From Puniceicoccaceae bacterium (GTDB lineage Bacteria > Verrucomicrobiota > Verrucomicrobiia > Opitutales > JAFGAQ01): a stretch of DNA of 64,000 nt. The notes below the pieces were generated by a model. The model searched no databases and was not told the DNA's origin. It saw nothing but the letters and a program-made list of their open reading frames with translations. Numbering within the stretch: position 1 is the first letter of the stretch; every line of letters begins with the position of its first letter. A program made the position numbers and the translations under genes. Where the stretch lies: NCBI GenBank assembly GCA_028285755.1, contig JANQOQ010000008.1:833399-897398 (forward strand). The letters are read 5' to 3'. This document shows, piece after piece, positions 48,286 to 56,445 of the stretch.

Positions 48286-49989
48286 TTACTTAAGTTTAAG
48301 GGAGGCCTGTGTTTTGGTTGCAGGCGCGGCCTCCTGCATGGCAAGTATGAGTTGGTTTTTATAGGGGCGAACATGGAAGATTTTAAGAATCGCCACAAAA
48401 ATAATACCAAACAATGTGGAAGCGTAGGCTGCCATCAGGCTTGCTTCAACGATGTGCATTGCCAGCATGATTACCGATGCGACGGTGCCTCCCAGGCCTA
48501 CATAGAGGCCGCTATCAAAGAGGTTATCTTCATTTTCCAGCAGGCGCTGCTTTACATTAGGCTCAGCATCGAGCTTGCGGATTTCCTGAAGCTTGATGCG
48601 GCAGTATGCATAGATAGCGACCTGCACAATAAAGAAAAGACTTAGAATCAGGAGTGTCACTTGATCAATTTCTACGTCATTCATAATAGTTGATTTTAGA
48701 TTATCGAAAGGATTCGCTGCAGCAAAATTAATTGTCAACTGTGGGGTTTGACTGTTTTGCTGCTTTAAAAATTCAGGTTCCAGAAACAACCAGGCACATA
48801 CGGCAAATGCAATGCCTATGGTAATATTGCCGATGTTTGCAAGTAAGGAGGAAGTCCAGCTTTGATAACTGCCCTGACGGTGATTCGCAATGAGACGAAT
48901 CAGGATGATCAGGCTTAACCCGCTGCTGAACAGGAGCAGAAACTTAACAATGCCGGTTAATACCGGGTCTGCGATCGCCATTTGCGGCAGAAATGTGTTT
49001 TCAAGCCTTTGGTTAAGCCCATCCAGTTGTGGGTTCCAGGCGACGGGCTGATAAATGGGTTTTTGCTTTTCCAGTAGTAGATTGAGCCCGCCCTGGTGGT
49101 TGAGGATGGACGATTCGATATCGGCAATACCATTAATTCCGAAATTCTGCAAAAAAACGAATACTGAATTAGGCTGCTTGCTGAGGAGAATTGCACTGTA
49201 GAGCAATGAGGTGTAATCCGGATATTGCCGGAGTAGGGCGGCTACCTGATTAACCGTTTCGATGGAGTTAAGCGTTCGGAAGAGTTCCGCTAAGGATACC
49301 CATTGATAGCGGTTTACGAGCGATATCAGCGATATGAGGTAGGTTTCCAGATATTGAAGGTCGGAGGGGTTGCCCTGATAGGCGCGCGAAATCATCGATG
49401 CGATATCTGACGCGAGGCTACGCGGCATCTCCTCCGCCTGAATGAGCAGGGCAGTGGTCAAAAGAGCTATATCCAAAGGAGCACCGGCCGGTGAATTTAC
49501 CGTGTCAAACATGAGCAGACCCCGGATGTTTCGACTATGCATGATGGTTTGCACATTTAAATTTCGGGAACGGCTGAGGAAATCGACAATATAGGCGCGG
49601 TGTTCAGCGGGAGCGAGCAAGGCTGCCACACTGGTAGGATCGTTGGGTTCGAGGTCCAGGTTAAGCCGTCGGACAATTTCCTCAATGTAGGGGGCTGCCC
49701 CACCTGAATATATGTAGCTTGGGTTGTTCTGGGTTAACTCAAGCAGCCGGCTGTCAAATGGTATGGCTTCGGATACCCGCTTAAACTCAAATACCGGGCT
49801 CACCCTGCCGAGTTGCGTCATTTCCTGTGCTAAATCCTGCAATGTCTGGGTGTCATTACCGGCTGACTTCACTAAAAGCGGTGAAATTCCCCTGAAATAA
49901 AAAGGAGTGAGCATCCCCAATACGAGGAAAACGGCCGTCGCCAGGAGTAAGGCTGCATACATTAGATAACTTTTTGTTGGCGTGCTCAA
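48286..49989 (-). CDS. Membrane protein with MotA/TolQ/ExbB-like C-terminus
   Basis: This protein of 567 residues has helix 1 at about 8-30, then a large soluble extracytoplasmic part (about 31-350, mainly helical). Helices follow near 355-380, 392-415 and 442-463. After a charged loop, the final pair reads YVGLGGTVASVIML (496-509) and ASLMAAYASTLFGIIFVAILK (about 516-537, split by me at AAYAST and LFGIIF). The GLGGTV and A-x-x-x-T-x-x-G spacing is the MotA/TolQ/ExbB signature of proton-driven motors. The gene is upstream of and probably co-transcribed with the coiled-coil protein. The function is unknown; the motor reading is inference. Confidence 0.75.
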   Translation of the reverse strand: MSTPTKSYLMYAALLLATAVFLVLGMLTPFYFRGISPLLVKSAGNDTQTLQDLAQEMTQLGRVSPVFEFKRVSEAIPFDSRLLELTQNNPSYIYSGGAAPYIEEIVRRLNLDLEPNDPTSVAALLAPAEHRAYIVDFLSRSRNLNVQTIMHSRNIRGLLMFDTVNSPAGAPLDIALLTTALLIQAEEMPRSLASDIASMISRAYQGNPSDLQYLETYLISLISLVNRYQWVSLAELFRTLNSIETVNQVAALLRQYPDYTSLLYSAILLSKQPNSVFVFLQNFGINGIADIESSILNHQGGLNLLLEKQKPIYQPVAWNPQLDGLNQRLENTFLPQMAIADPVLTGIVKFLLLFSSGLSLIILIRLIANHRQGSYQSWTSSLLANIGNITIGIAFAVCAWLFLEPEFLKQQNSQTPQLTINFAAANPFDNLKSTIMNDVEIDQVTLLILSLFFIVQVAIYAYCRIKLQEIRKLDAEPNVKQRLLENEDNLFDSGLYVGLGGTVASVIMLAMHIVEASLMAAYASTLFGIIFVAILKIFHVRPYKNQLILAMQEAAPATKTQASLKLK

Positions 49990-50170
49990 AATGACAGTTT
50001 TTCAACGGGTTTTGAATATATAGACGCATCCCGACTTTAAGAATTCAATGCCTATTTGATAAAAATTGAGCAATTCTTGGCATTTTCGGCTCTAATTGTA
50101 TAAGCAAGCGTAGTTAAGGTTGCTTCGTTGCAATCCTTTCTGCATAATGTAAGGATTAATTGTAAATTCT

Positions 50171-51523
50171 ATGGCAAAATCAGTTGATCCAAGAATACAA
50201 CAAGTGTTGGAGCAGTTGTTTGGTAAAGAGCAGGAAACTGCAGAATTAAGCCGGGATGAAGTTGAAGCAATTCTGCATGCCACTTTTGAAACTAAGTCTG
50301 CTGAGATGGATGCGATTTATCTTAAGAATTTGCTCTCCAATTCTCCGGATAAGATTTATTTCAAAGATCTCGAAAGTAAATTCATCAAAGTAAATGAAAC
50401 CTGCGCCAATTTCTTTGGCTTTTCAGATCCGGAAGGCCTGGTAGGTAAAAGCGATTTTGATTTCTTTCCTTACAAGTCTGCAATTCAGCGTTTTGCGGAT
50501 GAGCAGAAGATCATCCAAAATAAGGAACCGGTCTTTAATAAGGACGAGAAGGAGGATATTTACGGAGGTAAGGACGGATGGTCCACGACGAGTAAATTAC
50601 CGCTTTACTCACTCGATGGAGAAGTAGTCGGCTCATTTGGTATTTCCAAAGATATCACCGAAAAGAAACAGGCGGAAGAGAAACTTCGCAAACTGGCTGA
50701 GCAGCTTCAACTCAAGAATGAGCAGATCGAGATGGATCTTGAGATGGCTCGCAAGGTACAGATGGCGTTTCTGCCGAAGAACTACCCATCATTCACCTGG
50801 GATATGTCCAGCAATGAAAGCGCACTGAAGTTTTACCATCGTTATCTGCCCTCTGAGACCCTGGCAGGTGATTTTTTTCAGGTGATTCCCATCTCTAACA
50901 GTCAGGCAGGTGTAATCATCTGCGATGTGATGGGCCACGGGGTGAGGGCCTCTCTGGTAACTGCTGTTTTGAAGGGGCTTGTGGGTGAATTAAAGCTCAT
51001 TACTCCATACCCGCATGTGTTTTTAAGAAAGGTCAATCGCAGCCTGAATGCCCTGCTTGCGCAATTGGATGTCACTATGTTTGTAACTGCTTTTTATGGG
51101 GTTTTTGATTTGATTAAGGGTCAGTTTCGATACGCCAATGCGGGGCACCCTGAGCCTATTCTGATCAACAAATATGAGCACACTGCAGAGTATGTGGAAG
51201 CGGTTTCGGATGATCCCGAGCCTGCTCTTGGGCTCATTGATAATTTTAAATATACCTCCCGTATCAAGCAGATTACTCCGGGCGAGTCGGTAATCTTTTT
51301 CACCGATGGCATCCTGGAAGTGGAGACAGAAGATGGTAAACAGTTTGGCAAGGATCGTATGCTGGATGCTGCAAGGCTGGAGGAGTATGATTCATCCGAA
51401 ACGGTGCTGGAGAACCTCTTTAAGAATGTTGAGGAATTTACGGGCGGCAAAGGTTATCAGGATGATATGTGTGCTGTGAGCGTGGATATCATGCGGGTTG
51501 CAGATCAAGGGGAGCGTCCTTAA
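50171..51523 (+). CDS. PAS domain-containing PP2C/SpoIIE-type serine phosphatase
   Basis: This cytoplasmic protein of 450 residues has an N-terminal helical region and then a PAS domain at about residues 48-170. The PAS domain has SPDKIYFKDLESKFIKVNE and ends DITEKKQAEEKLRKLAEQ. A linker coiled coil leads to a SpoIIE/RsbU phosphatase domain (about 225-445). There SETLAGDFFQVI, ICDVMGHGVRASLVTAVL, FTDGILEVE and YQDDMCAVSV carry the metal-binding Asp. Such proteins release anti-anti-sigma factors in stress signalling. No sigma partner is nearby. The PAS ligand is unknown. It overlaps the copper ATPase gene by 35 bases, convergent. Confidence 0.93.
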   Translation: MAKSVDPRIQQVLEQLFGKEQETAELSRDEVEAILHATFETKSAEMDAIYLKNLLSNSPDKIYFKDLESKFIKVNETCANFFGFSDPEGLVGKSDFDFFPYKSAIQRFADEQKIIQNKEPVFNKDEKEDIYGGKDGWSTTSKLPLYSLDGEVVGSFGISKDITEKKQAEEKLRKLAEQLQLKNEQIEMDLEMARKVQMAFLPKNYPSFTWDMSSNESALKFYHRYLPSETLAGDFFQVIPISNSQAGVIICDVMGHGVRASLVTAVLKGLVGELKLITPYPHVFLRKVNRSLNALLAQLDVTMFVTAFYGVFDLIKGQFRYANAGHPEPILINKYEHTAEYVEAVSDDPEPALGLIDNFKYTSRIKQITPGESVIFFTDGILEVETEDGKQFGKDRMLDAARLEEYDSSETVLENLFKNVEEFTGGKGYQDDMCAVSVDIMRVADQGERP

Positions 51524-53540
51524 CTTCGCTGTTGAGCTTTTCAGTGGTTACGATCGCACGAAACGTCACCAGCAGGCTTGATAATACCATGATCAGCGCG
51601 GCCGCTATGGGATGAAGGTTGCCCGTCACGGCGAGCGTGATACCAATCAGGTTATAGCTGACGGCTATGAGTATATTGCTCCGTAAAGTTTTTTGTATGC
51701 TTTTTGCGAACTGGATCGCCCTTACCAGAGTACTCAGGTGATTGCCTATGAGCACTGCAGTGGCATTCGAAGTTGTCACGGATGCGGCTGAATCTGCCAG
51801 GGCGATGGAGCTGGCGCTACGGTTCATTGCATTCAGGTCGTTAATCCCATCTCCAACGTAGAGTGGGTAATAGCCAAGATCAGCCGATTCTTCAACTTGT
51901 TGGGCCTTCTCAAGTGGGTTGAGGCCCGACTGCACCGCAACACCCTCCAAAGTCTGCCAGGCGGGTTTGGAGTCTCCCGTTAATATTGAGCAACGGATTC
52001 CTTTCTCGCGTAACTCATTAAACAATTTTGCAATTCCGGGCCTCAATTGTTCGGTGATTTCAAATTGCCCGCATAGTTCGTCATCGATAGATAATGCAAG
52101 GGAAGATTTTGCCCCCCCTTTTCGGGATGCTTCCACCGCCCAATCGTAACTTCCCAGTTTTATGAAATGGATGCGTGCACCGATCTGGATCTGTGCTTCA
52201 ACCCCAAATCCGGCAACCCATCGTTTAGAGAGAATCCCTAGGTTCTCGGGTAACTCAGTATTTCCATCCAGTTTATCAAATGCCTGGGAGATGGGGTGGG
52301 GGATGTCCTTTTCCAGAGTCTTGCTCAAAGTTATGGCTGATTCATCGCTTAAGTACGGGTTGGCTATATATTCGAAGCGGAGCTCAGCGACATCCGGCTT
52401 TGTGAGTGTGCCGGTTTTGTCGAAGAAAACATGCCGTGTATTTGCAAGGGAATCGATGATGCGGCTATCTCTGGATACGATACCTAAATTACTCAATTTC
52501 CAAATACCACTCCAGATCGCCAGAGGGGTTGCCAGACCCAACGCACAGGGGCATGCAATCAGTAATACTGCCATGGAAGTAAGCCATCCCTGAGTGAGAT
52601 CTACATTTATAGACCAAAACAAGCCTGAGATTGCGGCAATCGTGGTCACCAGGATTACAAAATAATGAATCCAACGTTCTGCGATGAGTTGGTGTTCTGA
52701 TTTCGTAGAAGTAATCGTCTGCTCAATTTCCTGAGTGATTTTATCCAGCAAACGTTCATCTGCAGATGTTACCTGAATTGTGAAATCAGCATCCACAGAC
52801 CAAGTGCCTGCCTGAACTGCCTCACCCTTTGATTTACTGACCGGGTTTGGCTCGCCGGTGATTGGGGTTTCCTTGATGAAGCCACGCCCTTCCAGGATAA
52901 TACCATCCAAGCTTATGGGCTGCCCCGCCTTTACTACCACCTGATCTCCCGCCTGGATATCACGGATAGAGAGTCGCCGGGTATCGCCATTGCTTTGCAG
53001 CACATCCGCAAAATCGAATTGCTCGCGAAGCTTATGAATTTCTGCCAGGGCCTTATTGCGTGAAATGCGGCCAAGTCGACTGCCAAAGGTGTAGATTAAG
53101 AGGACGATCGCGATGACTTCATAATAAATTTTCCCCGTTCCGGTAAAGGATGCATAGACCGATCCTCCCAGGGCACCGAGCAAGCTTATCAGGAACAGAC
53201 TTTCGATACCCAGGCGGACTTTTAGAATCTGCTTCCATGCTGCAGAAAAAAGAGGGCGGCCCGCTATGACTAATACCGCTATGGCCGACAATAACAATAC
53301 TCCATGGATGGCAAAATAGGGAATGGAATATAATGCAATTTCGGAGAGATTGACTGCCAGGCTCCACACCATGCTTTGACCGGCTACTACTGCGCAGATG
53401 CCAATCTGGAACCAGGTATAGTCGTTGCGTGAGGTGAAATCGTCGCGCACTTCACCCGGTGCTTCCGTCTGACTATTTTGCGCGTGTAAGCTACCTTTAG
53501 TGATTTTCGGACTTATAGGATCTTTGTGGCAGCAATCCAT
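51489..53540 (-). CDS. P1B-type heavy-metal (copper) translocating ATPase
   Basis: The start MDCCHKDP gives 683 residues; another ATG 39 bases upstream is possible. Hydrophobic helices precede the actuator TGEPNPVSKSKGE. The transmembrane metal site is IACPCALGLATP (CPC, about residue 330). The phosphorylation site is DKTGTLTKP (about 375), the nucleotide-domain HP pair is DIPHPISQAF and the hinge is GDGINDLNAM. It should export copper(I) using ATP, and FixI/CtpA-like enzymes of this type supply oxidase. There is no full N-terminal HMA domain, only a short Cys-Cys-His segment. The caa3 genes elsewhere in the window suit this role. Confidence 0.93.
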   Translation of the reverse strand: MDCCHKDPISPKITKGSLHAQNSQTEAPGEVRDDFTSRNDYTWFQIGICAVVAGQSMVWSLAVNLSEIALYSIPYFAIHGVLLLSAIAVLVIAGRPLFSAAWKQILKVRLGIESLFLISLLGALGGSVYASFTGTGKIYYEVIAIVLLIYTFGSRLGRISRNKALAEIHKLREQFDFADVLQSNGDTRRLSIRDIQAGDQVVVKAGQPISLDGIILEGRGFIKETPITGEPNPVSKSKGEAVQAGTWSVDADFTIQVTSADERLLDKITQEIEQTITSTKSEHQLIAERWIHYFVILVTTIAAISGLFWSINVDLTQGWLTSMAVLLIACPCALGLATPLAIWSGIWKLSNLGIVSRDSRIIDSLANTRHVFFDKTGTLTKPDVAELRFEYIANPYLSDESAITLSKTLEKDIPHPISQAFDKLDGNTELPENLGILSKRWVAGFGVEAQIQIGARIHFIKLGSYDWAVEASRKGGAKSSLALSIDDELCGQFEITEQLRPGIAKLFNELREKGIRCSILTGDSKPAWQTLEGVAVQSGLNPLEKAQQVEESADLGYYPLYVGDGINDLNAMNRSASSIALADSAASVTTSNATAVLIGNHLSTLVRAIQFAKSIQKTLRSNILIAVSYNLIGITLAVTGNLHPIAAALIMVLSSLLVTFRAIVTTEKLNSEVKDAPLDLQPA

Positions 53541-53690
53541 ATTGAAAACATTCAGCAACTCTGGTAGCCTATCAATCAAGCAAAATGCTTTTTCACTGAG
53601 GTATTAGTGCATGTGATTTATTCTATCAGCATCCAAGTATTAGTTTGACTTGAATAGGCCACTTCGCAGATTCGTTGACTGTTGCTATCT

Positions 53691-55433
53691 ATGACTCACT
53701 CCAAAAAAGCAAAAGACGGATGGAATAGCCGTATGGGTGTCATCCTGGCTGTAGCCGGAAGTGCGGTGGGAATTGGTAATTTTCTAAGATTTCCGGGTCA
53801 GGCTGCAGAATATGGAGGCGGAGCCTTCATGATCGCCTATATTGTGGCTTTCCTAATCATTGGTCTCCCTTTATGCTGGGCGGAATGGTCCATGGGGAGA
53901 CGGGGAGGCCGTAAGGGCTTTAATTCGGCTCCTGGTATCTACAACACCTTTACCAAGCACCCGATAGGCCGCTATTTTGGCGTGGTTGCCCTGGTCATTC
54001 CAATAGTGATCTACATGTATTATGTGTATATCGAGTCCTGGTGCCTGGGCTATGCAGTGAATTACCTGATGGGCAACATGCAGTTTGAGAGCGTGGATGA
54101 TGCGGGTGGATTTTTTGCGGCCTTTACAGGAATCGGTGAAGATGGCAGTGCACTCGGTTTTGCTATCGATAAAGTAACGCCCTATCTCCTGATCTGTTTT
54201 GTTATCAATTTCTTTTTAATATATCGGGGAATCTCTCGCGGTATTGAATTTTTCAGTAAAATTGCGATGCCGACTCTCATGGTGATCGCGTTTATTGTGT
54301 TGATTCGTGTGTTGACTCTCGGAACACCGGATGAGGCAAAACCCGAAAACAACGTGAATAACGGCCTGGGCTTCATGTGGAATCCCAACAAGGTGTATCT
54401 CGAAGAAAAAACAATAGATGATGCAGGTAACGAGGTGTGGGCTGTGCAGCAGGAGCTTGTGGGAGCAATGGCCCTTGAACGGGGAGCTCTCCTGGCTGAG
54501 TCCAGTAATTTAGTGCGTATCACCGAAAAAACCGTTCTGAGCCAGTTGGTAAACCCTCAACTTTGGTTGGCGGCAGCGGGTCAGATATTCTTTTCACTTT
54601 CTATCGGTTTCGGCATCATTCTGACCTACGCCAGCTACCTCAAGAAATCCGACGATGTGGTGCTCAGTGGTTTAACGGCGACAAGCACCAATGAGTTTTG
54701 CGAAGTAGCCCTGGGAGGTCTCATAACTCTGCCGGCAGCAGTTGCCTTTTTAGGGGTTGCGGGGCTGGCCGGTGCTGGGATCGGCACTTTCTCGCTCGGG
54801 TTTAATGTATTCCCGATGGTCTTCTCAGAGATGGCGGGGGGTCAGTTCTTTGGTTTCCTTTTCTTCTTCTTGTTATTCCTTGCTGCGGTGACGAGCTCGC
54901 TCTCCATGTTGCAACCGGGGATCATATTCTTTGAAGAAACCATGAAGCTGGACCGTAAGCAATCCGTTGCCATGCTGGGTCTGATAACTGCATTAGGCAC
55001 CAGTTTCTGCGTCTACTTCAGTAAGGACCTTAAGGCGCTGGATACGCTCGATTTCTGGGTGGGCACATTCATGATCTTTATTTTGGCAACTTTTCAGATC
55101 ATTATTTTTGGATGGGTATGGGGCATTAATAAGGGTATGAAAGAGGCACATGAAGGTGCTCACATCCGTATACCCGGAATCTTTGGTATGATTATGAAAT
55201 ATGTAACGCCCGTGTTCCTTTTAGTGATTTTCGCACTTTTTATCATGGTTAATGTGTTGGGTATTAATTTTCAGGGAGGGGAGAGGCAGCTCAGCGCTTA
55301 TGTTACAGATTTATTCGGATCTAATCCTAATGCAGTTGCATGGATGAGCGTAGTGATCATCCTGATCATGGCGGCCTTCTTTACGCTCTCAATTTCACGG
55401 GTGAAAGCCTACAAAGACTACCATAAATCTTAA
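53691..55433 (+). CDS. Neurotransmitter:sodium symporter (NSS/SNF) family transporter
   Basis: The ATG at 53691 gives 580 residues; an in-frame TTG nine bases upstream is less likely. The unwound helix 1 signature is AVAGSAVGIGNFLRFP, which binds sodium and substrate. EYGGGAFMIAYIVAFLIIG follows, and there are twelve helices in all. It probably takes up an amino acid with sodium. A large soluble loop of about 85 residues (about 210-295) sits between the middle helices. A short membrane-protein gene follows after 9 bases, as in MetPS-type pairs. Confidence 0.93.
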   Translation: MTHSKKAKDGWNSRMGVILAVAGSAVGIGNFLRFPGQAAEYGGGAFMIAYIVAFLIIGLPLCWAEWSMGRRGGRKGFNSAPGIYNTFTKHPIGRYFGVVALVIPIVIYMYYVYIESWCLGYAVNYLMGNMQFESVDDAGGFFAAFTGIGEDGSALGFAIDKVTPYLLICFVINFFLIYRGISRGIEFFSKIAMPTLMVIAFIVLIRVLTLGTPDEAKPENNVNNGLGFMWNPNKVYLEEKTIDDAGNEVWAVQQELVGAMALERGALLAESSNLVRITEKTVLSQLVNPQLWLAAAGQIFFSLSIGFGIILTYASYLKKSDDVVLSGLTATSTNEFCEVALGGLITLPAAVAFLGVAGLAGAGIGTFSLGFNVFPMVFSEMAGGQFFGFLFFFLLFLAAVTSSLSMLQPGIIFFEETMKLDRKQSVAMLGLITALGTSFCVYFSKDLKALDTLDFWVGTFMIFILATFQIIIFGWVWGINKGMKEAHEGAHIRIPGIFGMIMKYVTPVFLLVIFALFIMVNVLGINFQGGERQLSAYVTDLFGSNPNAVAWMSVVIILIMAAFFTLSISRVKAYKDYHKS

Positions 55434-55442
55434 TTTAGCGAT

Positions 55443-55589
55443 ATGACTACCGGTGGAATGCTCATAATGATTGGTTCGGTCATCACCGTTACCGTGCTCT
55501 TTAGCTGGTGCATTTATAAAGTAATGACCACTCAACCAGACCCAAGCGAATCCCTTCACGGGTTTGAGCGGGACGTCTCGAAGGATTGA
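55443..55589 (+). CDS. Small membrane subunit of NSS transporter (MetS-like)
   Basis: This short gene encodes 48 residues starting MTTGGMLIMIGSVITVTVLF, with one helix. A polar tail follows (MTTQPDPSESLHGFERD). It lies 9 bases after the NSS transporter stop on the same strand. Corynebacterium MetP is a comparable NSS transporter that needs a tiny MetS partner, and many bacterial NSS genes carry one. The partner role is inferred from position and shape. Confidence 0.72.
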   Translation: MTTGGMLIMIGSVITVTVLFSWCIYKVMTTQPDPSESLHGFERDVSKD

Positions 55590-55597
55590 TCCGCAGC

Positions 55598-56299
55598 TCA
55601 GTGAACCGCTTCGAGATCCAGGAGCTCCATTAGAAAATCATCGGGTGCTGTAATGCGCTCCATGGCAAAATCCGGCTGATGCTCAGCGAGAGACTCTAAT
55701 GAATAGCGCCCGGTTGCGATCGCTACAGTCTTCGCATTGATTATCTTACCGCAGGCAATATCATGCGGGGTGTCCCCGATAACAAAGACGTTTTCAGGCG
55801 AGAATAGTATGCCGGTATCTCTTCGTGCCTCTGTCAGGGCGTAGGGTCCGAGCTCGTTACGTTCTACCGCGAAATCAGAGGTCGCCCCAAAGCGGAAATA
55901 GTCATAGATGCCGAAATGACCGAGTTTGATATTGGCCCCTGCGCGTAAATTACCCGTTAAAAGCCCCTGGTGAAACATGGGGTTTTGATCTATGAGCTCC
56001 AGTACTTCCACAATATGCTCGATGACGTGCATGCGTGTATGCTGCATTTCGACTTCCAGATGCGCGATGTATGCGGCTAAAAACTTATCGATACTGGACT
56101 CGCTGACAGGCAGGTTGTAATGCTCGTGAAGAATATGCGCAATCTTGCGGTCTGTTTTTCCCGAGTAGTCGATTTCACTCAGATTTGCCTGAACCTTGAA
56201 AGCGCTCTGCATCGCTTTTACAAGTGCGCGTTCACCCGCTCCTCCCACTGAAAGCAGGGTGCCGTCTATGTCCCAAAGAAATAATATATGCTTATTCAA
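55598..56299 (-). CDS. HAD family hydrolase (phosphoglycolate phosphatase-like)
   Basis: This cytoplasmic protein of 233 residues has motif I LFLWDIDGTLLSVGGAG with the nucleophile Asp at residue 10. A helical cap follows. Motif II is LLTGNLRAGANIKL and motif IV is VFVIGDTPHDIACGK. The wording GTLL-SVGGAGERA and GNLR is typical of a Gph-like branch whose members act on small phosphate esters. It converges on the NSS small subunit and has its own upstream region. The substrate cannot be told. Confidence 0.9.
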   Translation of the reverse strand: MNKHILFLWDIDGTLLSVGGAGERALVKAMQSAFKVQANLSEIDYSGKTDRKIAHILHEHYNLPVSESSIDKFLAAYIAHLEVEMQHTRMHVIEHIVEVLELIDQNPMFHQGLLTGNLRAGANIKLGHFGIYDYFRFGATSDFAVERNELGPYALTEARRDTGILFSPENVFVIGDTPHDIACGKIINAKTVAIATGRYSLESLAEHQPDFAMERITAPDDFLMELLDLEAVH

Positions 56300-56445
56300 T
56301 TTTACCTCCGTATTGATAACAATTAATAGACTCCGTATATCAAGTATTGTTGTGTGACATTTTTGACAATAATGTGGAATTCATTGAAAGAATGTGTTAG
56401 GCGCTTCTGCATAATTTTTAAAATCCTTATCTTAATCCTACAGTC

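Noticed and set aside
50116..50138. Small hairpin (AAGGTTGC ... GCAATCCTT) before the PAS-phosphatase gene
   Set aside because: A bulged 8-base stem without a T tail or conservation evidence; not strong enough to list as a regulatory element.
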